Below are positions 17,600-26,186 of a DNA stretch of 64,000 nt, piece by piece. This DNA comes from Planococcus sp. ISL-109. GTDB taxonomy: Bacteria > Bacillota > Bacilli > Bacillales_A > Planococcaceae. A program made the translations under genes and the position numbers. The stretch is taken from contig NZ_JAGGPW010000029.1 in the NCBI RefSeq assembly GCF_018613655.1, forward strand, positions 26,708 through 90,707. Reading direction: 5' to 3'. Position 1 is the first letter of the stretch. Every line of letters begins with the position of its first letter. The notes beneath the pieces were generated by a model. The model did no database searches. It saw only the letters and a program-made list of their open reading frames with translations, and had not been told where the DNA came from.

Positions 17600-18679
17600 A
17601 TTGATTTATTAAAAGACCTAATTAAAATTCAAAGTGATACGAAAGAAGGGGCAAATGAGGCGCTGTTATTTTGTTCTGCCTGGCTGAAAGCAAAAGGTGA
17701 AGACGTTACAGTGCACGATAATAAGGGCTACCTCATGCTGACGGCGAGCAAAGGAAAAGGCTTCGAGAAAGTCATATGGAACGGCCATGTTGATGTCGTG
17801 CCTGGCCATCCTGAACAATTTTCGACCATGGAAGAAGGGGACAAATTATACGGACGGGGCTCTGCCGATATGAAAGCCGGTGTCGCTGCCATGATGCAAG
17901 CTTTTATCGAGCTTGATGCTGCGGCATTGACACGTGAAGTGCAGCTCCATATCGTGACCGATGAAGAAATCGGCGGGCGCAACACCTCCAAGTGGTTAGT
18001 TGATGAGGGCTATTACGGTGATTTTGTCATTTGCGGCGAACCGACCCACTTGAAGATCGGCCTCCAGTCGAAAGGTATTTTACGGATGGATTTGACGTTC
18101 AAAGGAAAACCCGCTCATGGTTCGCGCCCTTGGGAAGGCATCAATGCCATCGAATCAGCGATGAAATACCATGCTGGCATGAAAGATCTGCCCTTCCGCA
18201 AAGAATCCACGGAGTATTACGAGCAGCCATCCGTCAATTTGCCGATCATCAATGCCGGCGACCGCTACAACGTCGTACCTGAAATCTGCAATATGTCTTA
18301 TGATATCCGCTTTATGCCCGGACAAGACAAGGACGAGATTATCCGCCAGATGGCTGAACTTGCAGAAACAGTCGGCGTCGATATGGAATACAAAGCGAGC
18401 GGGTCGACTCCTGCCTTGACGACGACAGACGATCACCCATATATCCAAACCTTGATGACCGCAGTCGAACAGATCACCGAAGAACAACCAGTGCTCTTTG
18501 GCCAGCACGGCGCTGCGGATACGCGCTATTACGCTGAAAAAATCGACGGACAAGGCGCGATTGAGTTTGGCCCGAGCGGTGACGATTGGCACGGCAATGC
18601 AGAATACGTTTCGATTTCAAGCGTCCACGCCTATAAAGATATTCTCCTCGCCCATGCCTATGCCCAGACAAATGTTTAA
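17597..18679 (+). CDS. M20-family metallopeptidase (ArgE/DapE/ACY1 type)
   Basis: A 360-residue deacetylase/dipeptidase with two zinc sites. Visible are WNGHVDVVPG (metal His and catalytic Asp), YGRGSADMKAG (bridging Asp), VTDEEIGG (catalytic Glu and metal Glu) and a late FGPSGDDWHGNAEYV (metal His). The inserted dimerisation domain spans about residues 165-270. Family members remove N-acyl groups from amino acids such as acetylornithine or succinyl-diaminopimelate; the context does not name the substrate. No arg or dap genes are near. Translation starts behind the hairpin described separately. Confidence 0.9.
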   Translation: MIDLLKDLIKIQSDTKEGANEALLFCSAWLKAKGEDVTVHDNKGYLMLTASKGKGFEKVIWNGHVDVVPGHPEQFSTMEEGDKLYGRGSADMKAGVAAMMQAFIELDAAALTREVQLHIVTDEEIGGRNTSKWLVDEGYYGDFVICGEPTHLKIGLQSKGILRMDLTFKGKPAHGSRPWEGINAIESAMKYHAGMKDLPFRKESTEYYEQPSVNLPIINAGDRYNVVPEICNMSYDIRFMPGQDKDEIIRQMAELAETVGVDMEYKASGSTPALTTTDDHPYIQTLMTAVEQITEEQPVLFGQHGAADTRYYAEKIDGQGAIEFGPSGDDWHGNAEYVSISSVHAYKDILLAHAYAQTNV

Positions 18680-18741
18680 TTTGTGATGAAAACGGGTAAA
18701 TACTATGAAACCCTTAAATGAAAACGAATGGAGCGATAAAT

Positions 18742-18891
18742 ATGGCTATTGGAAGACTCGTCAGATCAGCAATCAAATACGGACCGATTGCTTACCCGAT
18801 CATCCGTAAAGTGATGAACAATAGAAAAAAGAACAGCGATAACGGTGAAGATACTTCACCAAACCGCAGTGACTCAAGCAAACGCCGCTAA
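18742..18891 (+). CDS. Small basic protein, unknown
   Basis: A 49-residue ORF with GGAG before its ATG and a strong terminator just after its stop. The N-terminal ~25 residues (IGRLVRSAIKYGPIAYPIIR) could form an amphipathic helix; the rest is Lys/Arg/Ser/Asn-rich and ends SSKRR. I do not recognise a function. It follows the M20 gene by about 60 bp and may share its transcript. Confidence 0.7.
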   Translation: MAIGRLVRSAIKYGPIAYPIIRKVMNNRKKNSDNGEDTSPNRSDSSKRR

Positions 18892-18897
18892 ATGAAT

Positions 18898-18939
18898 AAA
18901 AGGACGGAGAAAATGAAATATTTTCTCCGTCCTTTTTTA
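18898..18939. terminator. Bidirectional rho-independent terminator
   Basis: A long stem AAAAGGACGGAGAAAAT/ATTTTCTCCGTCCTTTT carries T runs in both directions, between the small basic gene and the GDSL hydrolase gene. Confidence 0.92.
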
Positions 18940-18969
18940 TGTTGAGTTTAAAATCCGCACCCACATTCC

Positions 18970-19914
18970 TTAAACAAATGGCAATGCTTGTCGGATGGCT
19001 AGATAATCATGCGGCGTGCGCTCAGTTGGCCGGGCTGCGGCATCATTGTCCGCAGACTCATCTTGAGCATCTTGTTCCGGCTGTTGCGTTTGTTCCGGTT
19101 CTTCAGAAGATGAATCTTCTTGCGTTTGCTGGATTTCTTCAAAGCTCATCGGTGCTAGTGGCGGCAGCTCTGCATCTTCTACAGTAGAGCCTTCCGAATA
19201 CTGCTCAAAGAAAGCATTCGCCATTTCCTGATAGCCGTTCACGTTCGGATGCACGTCGCCGGCATTCGGCACCAGTTCCACAGCCTCTTCCCCGAAGCGC
19301 TCTGAGACTCCGACAAATGTCGCGCCTGCCCGCTCCGCTTCCTGCTCCAGAATAGCGTTCAATTGATCGAGCTGTTTTGCCGTGCCTTGCTTTTGGCTGT
19401 CACGGGCATGCGGATATGCGAAATAATACCCCATTACATAGACATCCGCAGACGGCGCGCTGTCAGACAGGTCCGCCAAAATCTTCCCGACGTTCTCACG
19501 AGCCGCATTCAGTGCATAATCCGCCTGGATCTGTTCATAGTTCAATGAACCTTCGGCAGCGTTCGGCTGCACGAGGCGCAATAAATCGTTTGCCCCTGCA
19601 GACACTGTGACAATATTCGCTGAAGCGAGTAATTCCGCTGCCTCATCGGATTGGATGCTGTCCAGTACTTCCGCTGCAGTGAAACCTGGAAACGCCAGGT
19701 CTTTCGAATATAACGCGACCGGCTGATTGCGCGTTAATTCCTGTGCAATCAAATCAGTATAACCGCTATCGATGGCACGGTCCGGCGTCTGTCCGGCAGC
19801 CAGTGAATCGCCGATCGCGACATACACGGCCGGCACCTGCAATTCAGCAGATGCTGCAGACGCAGAGCCCGTTAGTATAAGTCCTGCCAGTAACATGCTT
19901 GCTGTTTTCTTCAT
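18970..19914 (-). CDS. Secreted SGNH/GDSL-family hydrolase
   Basis: A 314-residue protein with a signal peptide (KK, then MLLAGLILTGSASAASA, cleavage near residue 23). The catalytic Ser lies in AIGDSLAAG (Ser37), oxyanion Gly/Asn in VSAGANDLL near residue 105, and Asp/His in GDVHPNVNGYQ near residue 220. From about residue 250 a Glu/Gln/Ser/Asp-rich low-complexity tail follows. Likely an exported esterase or lipase acting on lipid or wall acyl groups; the substrate is unknown. GAGGTGAG precedes the ATG. It lies downstream of the second M29 aminopeptidase. Confidence 0.88.
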   Translation of the reverse strand: MKKTASMLLAGLILTGSASAASAELQVPAVYVAIGDSLAAGQTPDRAIDSGYTDLIAQELTRNQPVALYSKDLAFPGFTAAEVLDSIQSDEAAELLASANIVTVSAGANDLLRLVQPNAAEGSLNYEQIQADYALNAARENVGKILADLSDSAPSADVYVMGYYFAYPHARDSQKQGTAKQLDQLNAILEQEAERAGATFVGVSERFGEEAVELVPNAGDVHPNVNGYQEMANAFFEQYSEGSTVEDAELPPLAPMSFEEIQQTQEDSSSEEPEQTQQPEQDAQDESADNDAAARPTERTPHDYLAIRQALPFV

Positions 19915-19926
19915 TTTCTCACCTCG

Positions 19927-21150
19927 TTAGAATGCCCAATTGCCGTTGCGGAAAACCGCTTCGACCTTGCCATCAGCTGTAATTCCGTCGATGTCCATTT
20001 CACTCGAGCCGATCATAAAGTCCTCATGGACGATTGATGTGTTAAGGCCATAATCTTTCAGCTGATCCCGCTCCAATTCTTTCCCGCCTTCAAGGCAAGT
20101 CGGATAGGAATCGCCGATCGCCAAATGGTTCGACGCATTTTCATCGAACAATGTATTGTAGAACAAAATGCCGGAATCTGAAATCGGCGACTGATGCGGC
20201 ACGAGTGCCACTTCACCGAGATACGCCGCACCTGCGTCCGTTGTAATCAATTCACGGAGCAAATCCTCGCCGACCTCCGCTTGCGCTTCCACAATGCGGC
20301 CATTTTCAAAGCGCAAAGTGAATTCATCAATTCGGTTGCCCTGATAAACGAGCGGCTTCGTGTTGCGCACAATGCCGTCAACTTGTTCTTTTGACGGAAC
20401 GGTGTACACTTCTTCTGTCGGCATATTGGCGATAAACGGCACTTGTTCCGGCGTGCGGGATGCACCGCTCATCCACATATGAGCCGGCGGCAACCCAATC
20501 GTCAAATCAGTGCCGGGCGCCCGGTAATGCAATTTTTGGTAGCGCCGTTCATTGAGCAGCGCTGCGCGTTGTTCGAGCTTTAAGATATGCTTTTGCCAAA
20601 GCTCAACAGCATCCGTTTCACCGATGCGCACAGTTTGAAAGATCACTTCCCATAAAGCGGCCATTTGGTCCTCTTCGTCCGGAAACACTTTTTGCGCCCA
20701 TTTTTCCGACGGGATCGCTACGATCGACCAAGCGATTTTGTCGGAACCGACTGCTTGCCGGTAACGCTCCAGCGCCTTGCCGGCAGACTTTTGCGCATCG
20801 CTCAGACGCTTCGCCGGGATACCTGTCAAAAGATCCGGATCTTCGGCGTCGATCCATAAAAACGCGCCTTTTTTGTCGATGATGGCATCGCGCTGTCGCA
20901 CAACCCAATCCGGAAACTCGTGAAACGCTCTGTCCGGCGCCAGTTCATAATGCGTCCGCGTGACGACCGGATCAGAAAACGCAACATGGACTTGTTTCGC
21001 GCCCGCTTCATAAGCTTTCGCAACGACTAAGCGCGTGAATTCCACGGTATCCGTCGTCGTTGCAATCAACAGTTCCTGGCCCGGCTGGACATTGACCCCA
21101 ACGCGAACAGCCAGTTCTGCATACTGCGCTAACTTTTCCTCAAAACTCAT
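19927..21150 (-). CDS. M29-family aminopeptidase, second paralogue
   Basis: A 407-residue paralogue of the 8728 gene, sharing long stretches such as the AELAV.VGVN N-terminus, NMPTEEV, EVALVPHQSPISDSGILF and ENASNH.AIG, with the same two-metal motifs. The start overlaps the helicase stop as ATGA, so it is translationally coupled to that gene. The duplication is not in tandem: ten kilobases separate the copies and they face opposite directions. Confidence 0.92.
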   Translation of the reverse strand: MSFEEKLAQYAELAVRVGVNVQPGQELLIATTTDTVEFTRLVVAKAYEAGAKQVHVAFSDPVVTRTHYELAPDRAFHEFPDWVVRQRDAIIDKKGAFLWIDAEDPDLLTGIPAKRLSDAQKSAGKALERYRQAVGSDKIAWSIVAIPSEKWAQKVFPDEEDQMAALWEVIFQTVRIGETDAVELWQKHILKLEQRAALLNERRYQKLHYRAPGTDLTIGLPPAHMWMSGASRTPEQVPFIANMPTEEVYTVPSKEQVDGIVRNTKPLVYQGNRIDEFTLRFENGRIVEAQAEVGEDLLRELITTDAGAAYLGEVALVPHQSPISDSGILFYNTLFDENASNHLAIGDSYPTCLEGGKELERDQLKDYGLNTSIVHEDFMIGSSEMDIDGITADGKVEAVFRNGNWAF

Positions 21151-22307
21151 CGGTTTTTCCCCTTCGCCGAGATGGTTTTGCTATTGCCTTCGATCAGTTC
21201 ACCGCCGTGCATGATTTTCTGCACCGCTTTATCCGGCAATTGCTTCGTTAATTTCTTATAATATTTCTCATCCGCATACGCCAAAAGCGTCAATACTTCC
21301 CCGTCGGCTCCAGCACGTCCCGTTCTGCCTGAACGGTGCAAGTATTGCTCAATCGACATCGGCACATCGACGTGGACAACATGCGTCACTTGGTCGATAT
21401 CCAAGCCGCGCGCTGCCACTTCCGTTGCAATCAACACAGCGGTGTCGCCTTTACGGAAATCATCGAGCGCTTTTTTGCGCTCTTCTTTTTTCATTTCGGA
21501 ATGCAAAGTCGCGATTTTGGCATCGCGGAACTTCAGTTTACTTTCTTTCATCAGTACTTGGTCCAAACTGTTCACAAACGCCAATGCTTTGACGCCCTTC
21601 ATATGAGACAGGCTGCGCAACAAATCAGTTTTATCCCGCTCATCCACTTTGATGAATGAATGGGTTACTTTTCCTTGCTTCGGCAAATCTGCCGCAGATA
21701 CTTGCAGTCGAGTCGGGTACTTCATCAAGCGCTCCGCGACCAGTTCGATTTCTTCGGTGATCGTCGCCGATACCAACACCAGCTGGCGGTCCTGCTGGGT
21801 TTTTTCGATCAAATCTTTCATGACGCCGCGGTGCTCACGCGCCATCAATTGATCGCCTTCATCGAGAACCATGATGCGGATTTCATGCATCTTCAGTTTT
21901 TTGTTTTTGACCAGTTCATTCAATCTACCGGGCGTACCGACGACAATCGTCGGTTTTTTCTTCAGCTTATCCAGCTGCCGCTGGACGTTGGCACCGCCGA
22001 TCAATGGCGTGACGGTGACATCCGTCCCCTCTGTCCATTCGCGCAAGACGTTGACGATCTGCATCGACAACTCTTGAGACGGGGCGATGATCATCGCTTG
22101 CGTCGCTGGTTTTTTTGGATCGATGCGCTCGAGTATTGGTAAAATATACGCCAATGTCTTGCCTGACCCCGTCGGAGATTCCGCGACAATGTCATTTCCT
22201 GCGAGCATTTCCGGAATCATCTGTTCTTGAATCGGCATCAATTCGGAAAAACCGGTTTTTTGCCATTTTTCCTGCCATACAGGACTCAAATCTTCTATAC
22301 AATTCAT
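21147..22307 (-). CDS. yfmL: DEAD-box-type RNA helicase, YfmL-like
   Basis: A 386-residue two-domain helicase without a C-terminal extension. Motifs in order: Q-motif-like LMPIQEQ, I SPTGSGKT, Ia APSQELSMQ, Ib VGTPGR, II DEGD (not DEAD), III SAT, IV AFVNS, V ARGLDID and VI HRSGRTGR. From memory it fits B. subtilis YfmL, a ribosome-assembly helicase, including motif II not being DEAD. AAGGTGG precedes the ATG at 22307; the 29 extra upstream codons run into the terminator area. Confidence 0.82.
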   Translation of the reverse strand: MNCIEDLSPVWQEKWQKTGFSELMPIQEQMIPEMLAGNDIVAESPTGSGKTLAYILPILERIDPKKPATQAMIIAPSQELSMQIVNVLREWTEGTDVTVTPLIGGANVQRQLDKLKKKPTIVVGTPGRLNELVKNKKLKMHEIRIMVLDEGDQLMAREHRGVMKDLIEKTQQDRQLVLVSATITEEIELVAERLMKYPTRLQVSAADLPKQGKVTHSFIKVDERDKTDLLRSLSHMKGVKALAFVNSLDQVLMKESKLKFRDAKIATLHSEMKKEERKKALDDFRKGDTAVLIATEVAARGLDIDQVTHVVHVDVPMSIEQYLHRSGRTGRAGADGEVLTLLAYADEKYYKKLTKQLPDKAVQKIMHGGELIEGNSKTISAKGKNR

Positions 22308-22377
22308 GTGCCATTCCACCTTCTTTTCGATGCCTTTAGTGTACCATATCCGGCGCGCGGACGCCTTTTTCGGCACA

Positions 22378-22412
22378 TGAAAAGGCGGCTCCATTTCCGG
22401 AAAACCGCCTTG
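22378..22412 (-). terminator. Terminator after the MFS remnant
   Basis: On the minus strand AAGGCGG ... CCGCCTTTT forms a stem right after the remnant's stop codon. Confidence 0.65.
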
Positions 22413-22416
22413 CCTG

Positions 22417-23144
22417 TTAATCTGCGTATCGCCGTTTGTAGACGCGTTCTTTTTCTTCTTCTGTCGCGTGCAAGTCTGGCTTTTTAATGAAAAATGCCAG
22501 TACTAAAGAAGCGAGTGCGATGAACGTCGACACGGTGAACGAAAAGTTGATTCCTTCTAGCATTGCGGGAATCATGGCCGCTTGTTCTGTGGCCCCCCTG
22601 CTATGAGATTTTGTGCCACGGATTCGGTCCGCGTATTCATCAAAGTAACAAGAAACGCAGAACCGATCGCACCGGACACTTGCTGCAAAGTATTATTGAT
22701 TGCTGTTCCGTGCGGATAGGATTTCATCGGCAATTGGTTGAGGCCGTTCGTCATGACCGGCATCATGACCATCGAGATGCCGAACATGCGCAAAGTGTAA
22801 ATCGCCATGATTTCAAAATACCCGGTCTCAAGCGATAAATTGCTAAACAGAAATGTTGTATAGACGACAATCGCCAGGCCCGTAATCGCCAGCACTTCGG
22901 CGCCGTAGCAGTCAAACAATCGACCCGTCACCGGCGACATGATGCCCATGATGATGGCACCGGGCAGCATCAAGAGGCCGGATTCGATCGGTGAAATCGG
23001 CATGAGGATCATCGCCGAGAACATCGCCATCGATAAAGTGACCGAGATAACAGACGACAACGCGAACATCGGATGCTTATAGACGCGGAGCTCCAGCAGC
23101 GGTTCCTCAAGCTTTAGTTGGCGAACGATAAAGGCCGCCAGTGA
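22417..23144 (-). pseudogene. DHA2-type MFS drug efflux pump, C-terminal remnant with frameshift
   Basis: Only the last ~240 codons of a 14-span drug/proton antiporter of the EmrB/LmrB type survive. The reading begins abruptly at 23144 with SLAAFIVRQLKLEEPLLELRV, runs through LPGAIIMGIMSPVTGRLFDCYG and NTLQQVSGAIGSAF, and is then thrown out of frame at a six-C tract (22593-22598). The other frame continues with ATEQAAMIPAMLEGINFSF to a natural stop at 22417. The missing N-terminal half and the frameshift make it non-functional. It faces a TetR remnant truncated at the same point. Confidence 0.88.
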
Positions 23145-23146
23145 AA

Positions 23147-23879
23147 GGTACGTTCTATAATTATTTCACGTCCAAGTCAGAATGCTTGATCGCCTTGATG
23201 GAATCGATCAGTGAAGATATCCGCACAGAACGCATCTCCGTCGCGTTCGGGCAATCGGCCTTCCGATGCGGATCTTCTCGCTAAGCAATTGGCAATCCGC
23301 ATCCGCATGAATCATGAGAAAAACTTATTCTCGCTGTATGAAAGCATTTTCTATTCCCAGGACGAAGAGCTGAAGGCATTCGCCAAAAGCCAGTATATTG
23401 GCGAATTGAACTGGATCAAGGATCGCATCATCGACCTGTTCGGGGAACAAGCACGGCCCTATGCCCTCGAAAATGCCGCAACGGCAAACGGTGCGCTCCA
23501 GCAATTGATGCATGTTTGGCGCCTCAGCACCGACCAGCAATTGCCTCTCGTTGAATTGACCGACTACATTGTGCGCCGCATGAAACAAGCGCTTGAAATC
23601 CAATTGGCGGACGGCGAGCGCTTCTTGTCCGACCTGTTCCTGCAGGAGTCGACTGAACAGATGACGCTGACTGAAAGCACAAAACAATTGGAACGCTTCG
23701 CCGTTTCCGCCGAGCTGCCGGAACAGCAAGAGCTACTGGCATTTCTTGAGGAAGAACTCATCGCTGAAAAACCGCGCATGGCAATCATCCACAGCGCCCT
23801 GACGACTTTAGGTGCGTCTCGGGGACTCGATGCACAGTTGCAGCTGACACTCGAACAAATTTGGCGCCAATTGAAATAA
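23147..23879 (+). pseudogene. TetR-family regulator, truncated and frameshifted remnant
   Basis: From 23147 the frame reads GTFYNYFTSKSECLIAL, the end of a TetR helix-turn-helix, so the first ~40 codons are missing. After TERIS a frameshift near 23240 moves the rest into another frame, giving the ligand-binding domain (NRPSDADLLAKQLAIRIR onward) to a stop at 23879. An ATG-started ORF exists at 23211, but it would encode only the ligand domain with a short out-of-frame leader. It was presumably the divergent repressor of the neighbouring pump. Confidence 0.86.
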
Positions 23880-23880
23880 A

Positions 23881-23927
23881 CCTAAAACAGCCTCTTCGCA
23901 AATTATGCGAAGAGGCTGTTTTAGGTT
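23881..23927. terminator. Bidirectional rho-independent terminator
   Basis: A long inverted repeat CCTAAAACAGCCTCTTCGCA/TGCGAAGAGGCTGTTTTAGG lies between the TetR remnant and the convergent amidase gene. Confidence 0.9.
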
Positions 23928-25371
23928 ATGGACGCTGACGCCCTTTGGTTGCATGTTCAAACGCATAAGCGTACTCGATGAGTTTCGGCTCATCAAATGC
24001 TTGTCCGGCAAAAGTGATGCTGAACGGTTCGCCAGCTTGCGTCTGGCAATACGGCACCGTAATCGACGGGAATCCGGCAGCGGCTCCGATATTGCAGCCG
24101 AAATCCTGCGGCAACAGCAGCGCATCGACCCTTGCTTTCTGAAGGCTCGCATTCATCCCTTGTTCCGCCGCCAAAAAACGATTGCGCTCAAGCGCTTCGA
24201 CATATTCCCTTTCCGTCAGCATGCCGCTTAAGCGATCGGCTTGTTCGAGCAGGTTCTGGCCGAACTTCAGCATCGTTGTTGAATGCTCGTTGTTGAAACT
24301 GATGATATCCCGCAGCGAGCGGATCGGCTGCCCCGGGTTGGAGCTTGCCAAATAGGCATTCAGGTCGGATTTGAATTCATGGAGCAATACCGCAAAGCCG
24401 AGGTCTTCCTGGTCGGCTCCAAGGCTGATTTCCTTGATGTCCGCACCGCATTCGCGCAGCTGATCGAGCGCTTTTTCAAACGCATCCAGTTGTTCGTCAC
24501 CGATTTTTTTGAACAACTCACGGTCAACACCAAAACAGACACTGGACAGCCCATTTTTTTTCAAGTGTTGATGCCAATCATAACTATTGAACGTCTCGGC
24601 AAATGCTGTAATCGTATCCTCTTCATCTTTCCCGATCAAAGCCTCAAATACTGTTACGGCATCTTCTACTGTCCGAGCTAGCGGGCCTGCAGTATCTTGC
24701 GTATGCGACAATGGAATGATGCCACGCCGGCTTATGAGCCCGATGGTCGGCTTGATCCCCACTAGGCTATTTTGAGCGGCTGGGTTGATAATCGAACCGG
24801 ATGTTTCGGTTCCGATGGCCGCTGCCGCCAAATTCGTGGCGATTGCGGCCGCTGCGCCCGAACTCGAACCGCCGACATCAAACGGGCCGTAAGGATTTTT
24901 CACTTGTCCACCGCGCGAGCTATAGCCATTGGTCATTTTATCGCTCATGAAATTGGCCCATTCGGTCATATTCGTTTTGCCGAGAATGACCGCACCCGCT
25001 GCACGCAACTTCTCCACGACTGTTGCGTCACGCAAAGCATAATGATTTTCCAGCGCCAGAGACCCGGCACTTGTATGCATTTTATCGCCTGTATCGATAT
25101 TGTCTTTGATGAGCAGCGGGATGCCGTGGAGTTTCGAGCGCGGTCCTTTTTGTCTCCGTTCGAAGTCGAGTGCTTGTGCAGTAAGCAGCGCGTCTGGATT
25201 GATTTCCAGCATAGCGTTGAGGTTTTGGTTGCGTAAGGAAATATTTTCTTTATACATCAACACCAGTTCTTCCGACGTTACATTCCCCAATTCCATTTCT
25301 TCCTGCATTTTGGCGATGGTCATTTCGTCCAGCTTGCCTGTTCGGTAGCTTTCCAGTTTTTGATGATGCAT
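23926..25371 (-). CDS. Amidase signature family protein
   Basis: A 481-residue Ser-Ser-Lys amidase. The catalytic Lys lies in IPLLIKDNID, and the serines in GGSSSGAAAAIATNLAAAA and ETSGSIINPAAQNS. It is distinct from gatA in this window and lacks gatB/gatC neighbours, so it is a free-standing amidase of unknown substrate rather than a tRNA amidotransferase. I choose the ATG at 25371 with AGGAGGG six bases upstream over the 22-codon longer frame. Confidence 0.88.
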   Translation of the reverse strand: MHHQKLESYRTGKLDEMTIAKMQEEMELGNVTSEELVLMYKENISLRNQNLNAMLEINPDALLTAQALDFERRQKGPRSKLHGIPLLIKDNIDTGDKMHTSAGSLALENHYALRDATVVEKLRAAGAVILGKTNMTEWANFMSDKMTNGYSSRGGQVKNPYGPFDVGGSSSGAAAAIATNLAAAAIGTETSGSIINPAAQNSLVGIKPTIGLISRRGIIPLSHTQDTAGPLARTVEDAVTVFEALIGKDEEDTITAFAETFNSYDWHQHLKKNGLSSVCFGVDRELFKKIGDEQLDAFEKALDQLRECGADIKEISLGADQEDLGFAVLLHEFKSDLNAYLASSNPGQPIRSLRDIISFNNEHSTTMLKFGQNLLEQADRLSGMLTEREYVEALERNRFLAAEQGMNASLQKARVDALLLPQDFGCNIGAAAGFPSITVPYCQTQAGEPFSITFAGQAFDEPKLIEYAYAFEHATKGRQRP

Positions 25372-25468
25372 GCTTGTCCCTCCTATATTGTCCAGAAATA
25401 GCGTCCATTTTTCTGCAGCCATAAATCGGGTTGTCACATGAAAATTTCATTGGCTCCCGCGAATATTA

Positions 25469-25500
25469 AAAAAGCCTGAGCTTATGAGCTTAGGCTTTTA
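25469..25500 (-). terminator. Terminator after the fbpA-like gene
   Basis: Read on the minus strand, AAAGCCTAAGCTCATAAGCTCAGGCTTTTTT forms a stem with a T run; the gene's stop codon lies in its loop. Confidence 0.82.
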
Positions 25501-25640
25501 TCAGTGTGTTCCTTTAGCAATTCATATAAGGACAGTTCGTATAGTTGTCGGCCGTTAATTTTAAAAACATTGTTCGCAACAAGTTCTTCGATCACCAACG
25601 AACGTTTGTCCTCAAACTTGGAAATGGGTATGTGATCCAT
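25482..25640 (-). CDS. FbpA-like small protein (Fur-regulated basic protein family)
   Basis: A 52-residue ORF, start ATG at 25640 with GGGAGTAGAGG upstream, followed by a terminator. The pattern KRSLVIEELVANNVFKINGRQLYELSLYELLKE matches what I recall of the FbpA family (K-R-..-LI..L...GV.K..G.QLYELTL.EL). In B. subtilis FbpA helps the sRNA FsrA in iron sparing. No clear Fur box is visible upstream, so iron control is not shown by the sequence. Confidence 0.72.
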   Translation of the reverse strand: MDHIPISKFEDKRSLVIEELVANNVFKINGRQLYELSLYELLKEHTDKSLSS

Positions 25641-25736
25641 CTTGCCTCTACTCCCTTTGTAGATAGTTTCACTCCTTCTATACCCGAAATGAAAGGCTCC
25701 TAAAACCTTCCAACCAAAAAACTCATTTACTGTTTG

Positions 25737-26159
25737 TCATTTTTCCGGGTAAGTTTCCTTTAAATACGCCACCGCATTACGAATCAAAGTTTTTAGCACT
25801 TCGGGGTCGATATCGCTGAGCTTATTGACATAAATGCACGATTTTCCCGACGTGCATTTGCCGAGCCGTTCGAGTGCATCCGGTTCTTTTTCCGCACAGC
25901 CGGTGAGGTATAAGCTGATTTTCGCCTTGCGCGGGGAAAACCCTGCGAGTGGCGCATCGCCCTCATGGCCCGTTGCATAGCGGTAATGATAGGAACTGCA
26001 ACCGATGATACTGTCGCCCCACATTTTCGGCGGATAACCCGTCGTTTGTTCAAATATCTCCAACAATTTATAGGCATCTTCTTTCATGCCCGGTTTTTGC
26101 ACCGCTTCAATGAATTCGACAACATCGCCGCCGTGCTCTTTCGTTTTCTGTTCGTACAT
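25737..26159 (-). CDS. DUF1801 (YdhG-like) domain protein
   Basis: A ~140-residue soluble protein with GYPPKMWGDSIIGCSSYHYRYATGHEGD near the middle and FSPRKAKISLYL, the recognisable DUF1801 core, plus GKSCIYVNKLSDID later. The start is most likely the ATG at 26159 (eight bases from GAGGAG) rather than the ATG two codons earlier, which almost touches it. The biochemical function is unknown. It follows the broken methyltransferase by only ~27 bp in the same direction. Confidence 0.82.
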   Translation of the reverse strand: MYEQKTKEHGGDVVEFIEAVQKPGMKEDAYKLLEIFEQTTGYPPKMWGDSIIGCSSYHYRYATGHEGDAPLAGFSPRKAKISLYLTGCAEKEPDALERLGKCTSGKSCIYVNKLSDIDPEVLKTLIRNAVAYLKETYPEK

Positions 26160-26186
26160 TATCATTACTCCTCTGTCGCATTTAAC

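Noticed and set aside
21336..22142. Long plus-strand ORFs opposite the YfmL-like helicase
   Set aside because: Antisense shadows of a clearly coding gene; His/Phe/Arg-rich translations typical of the opposite frame.
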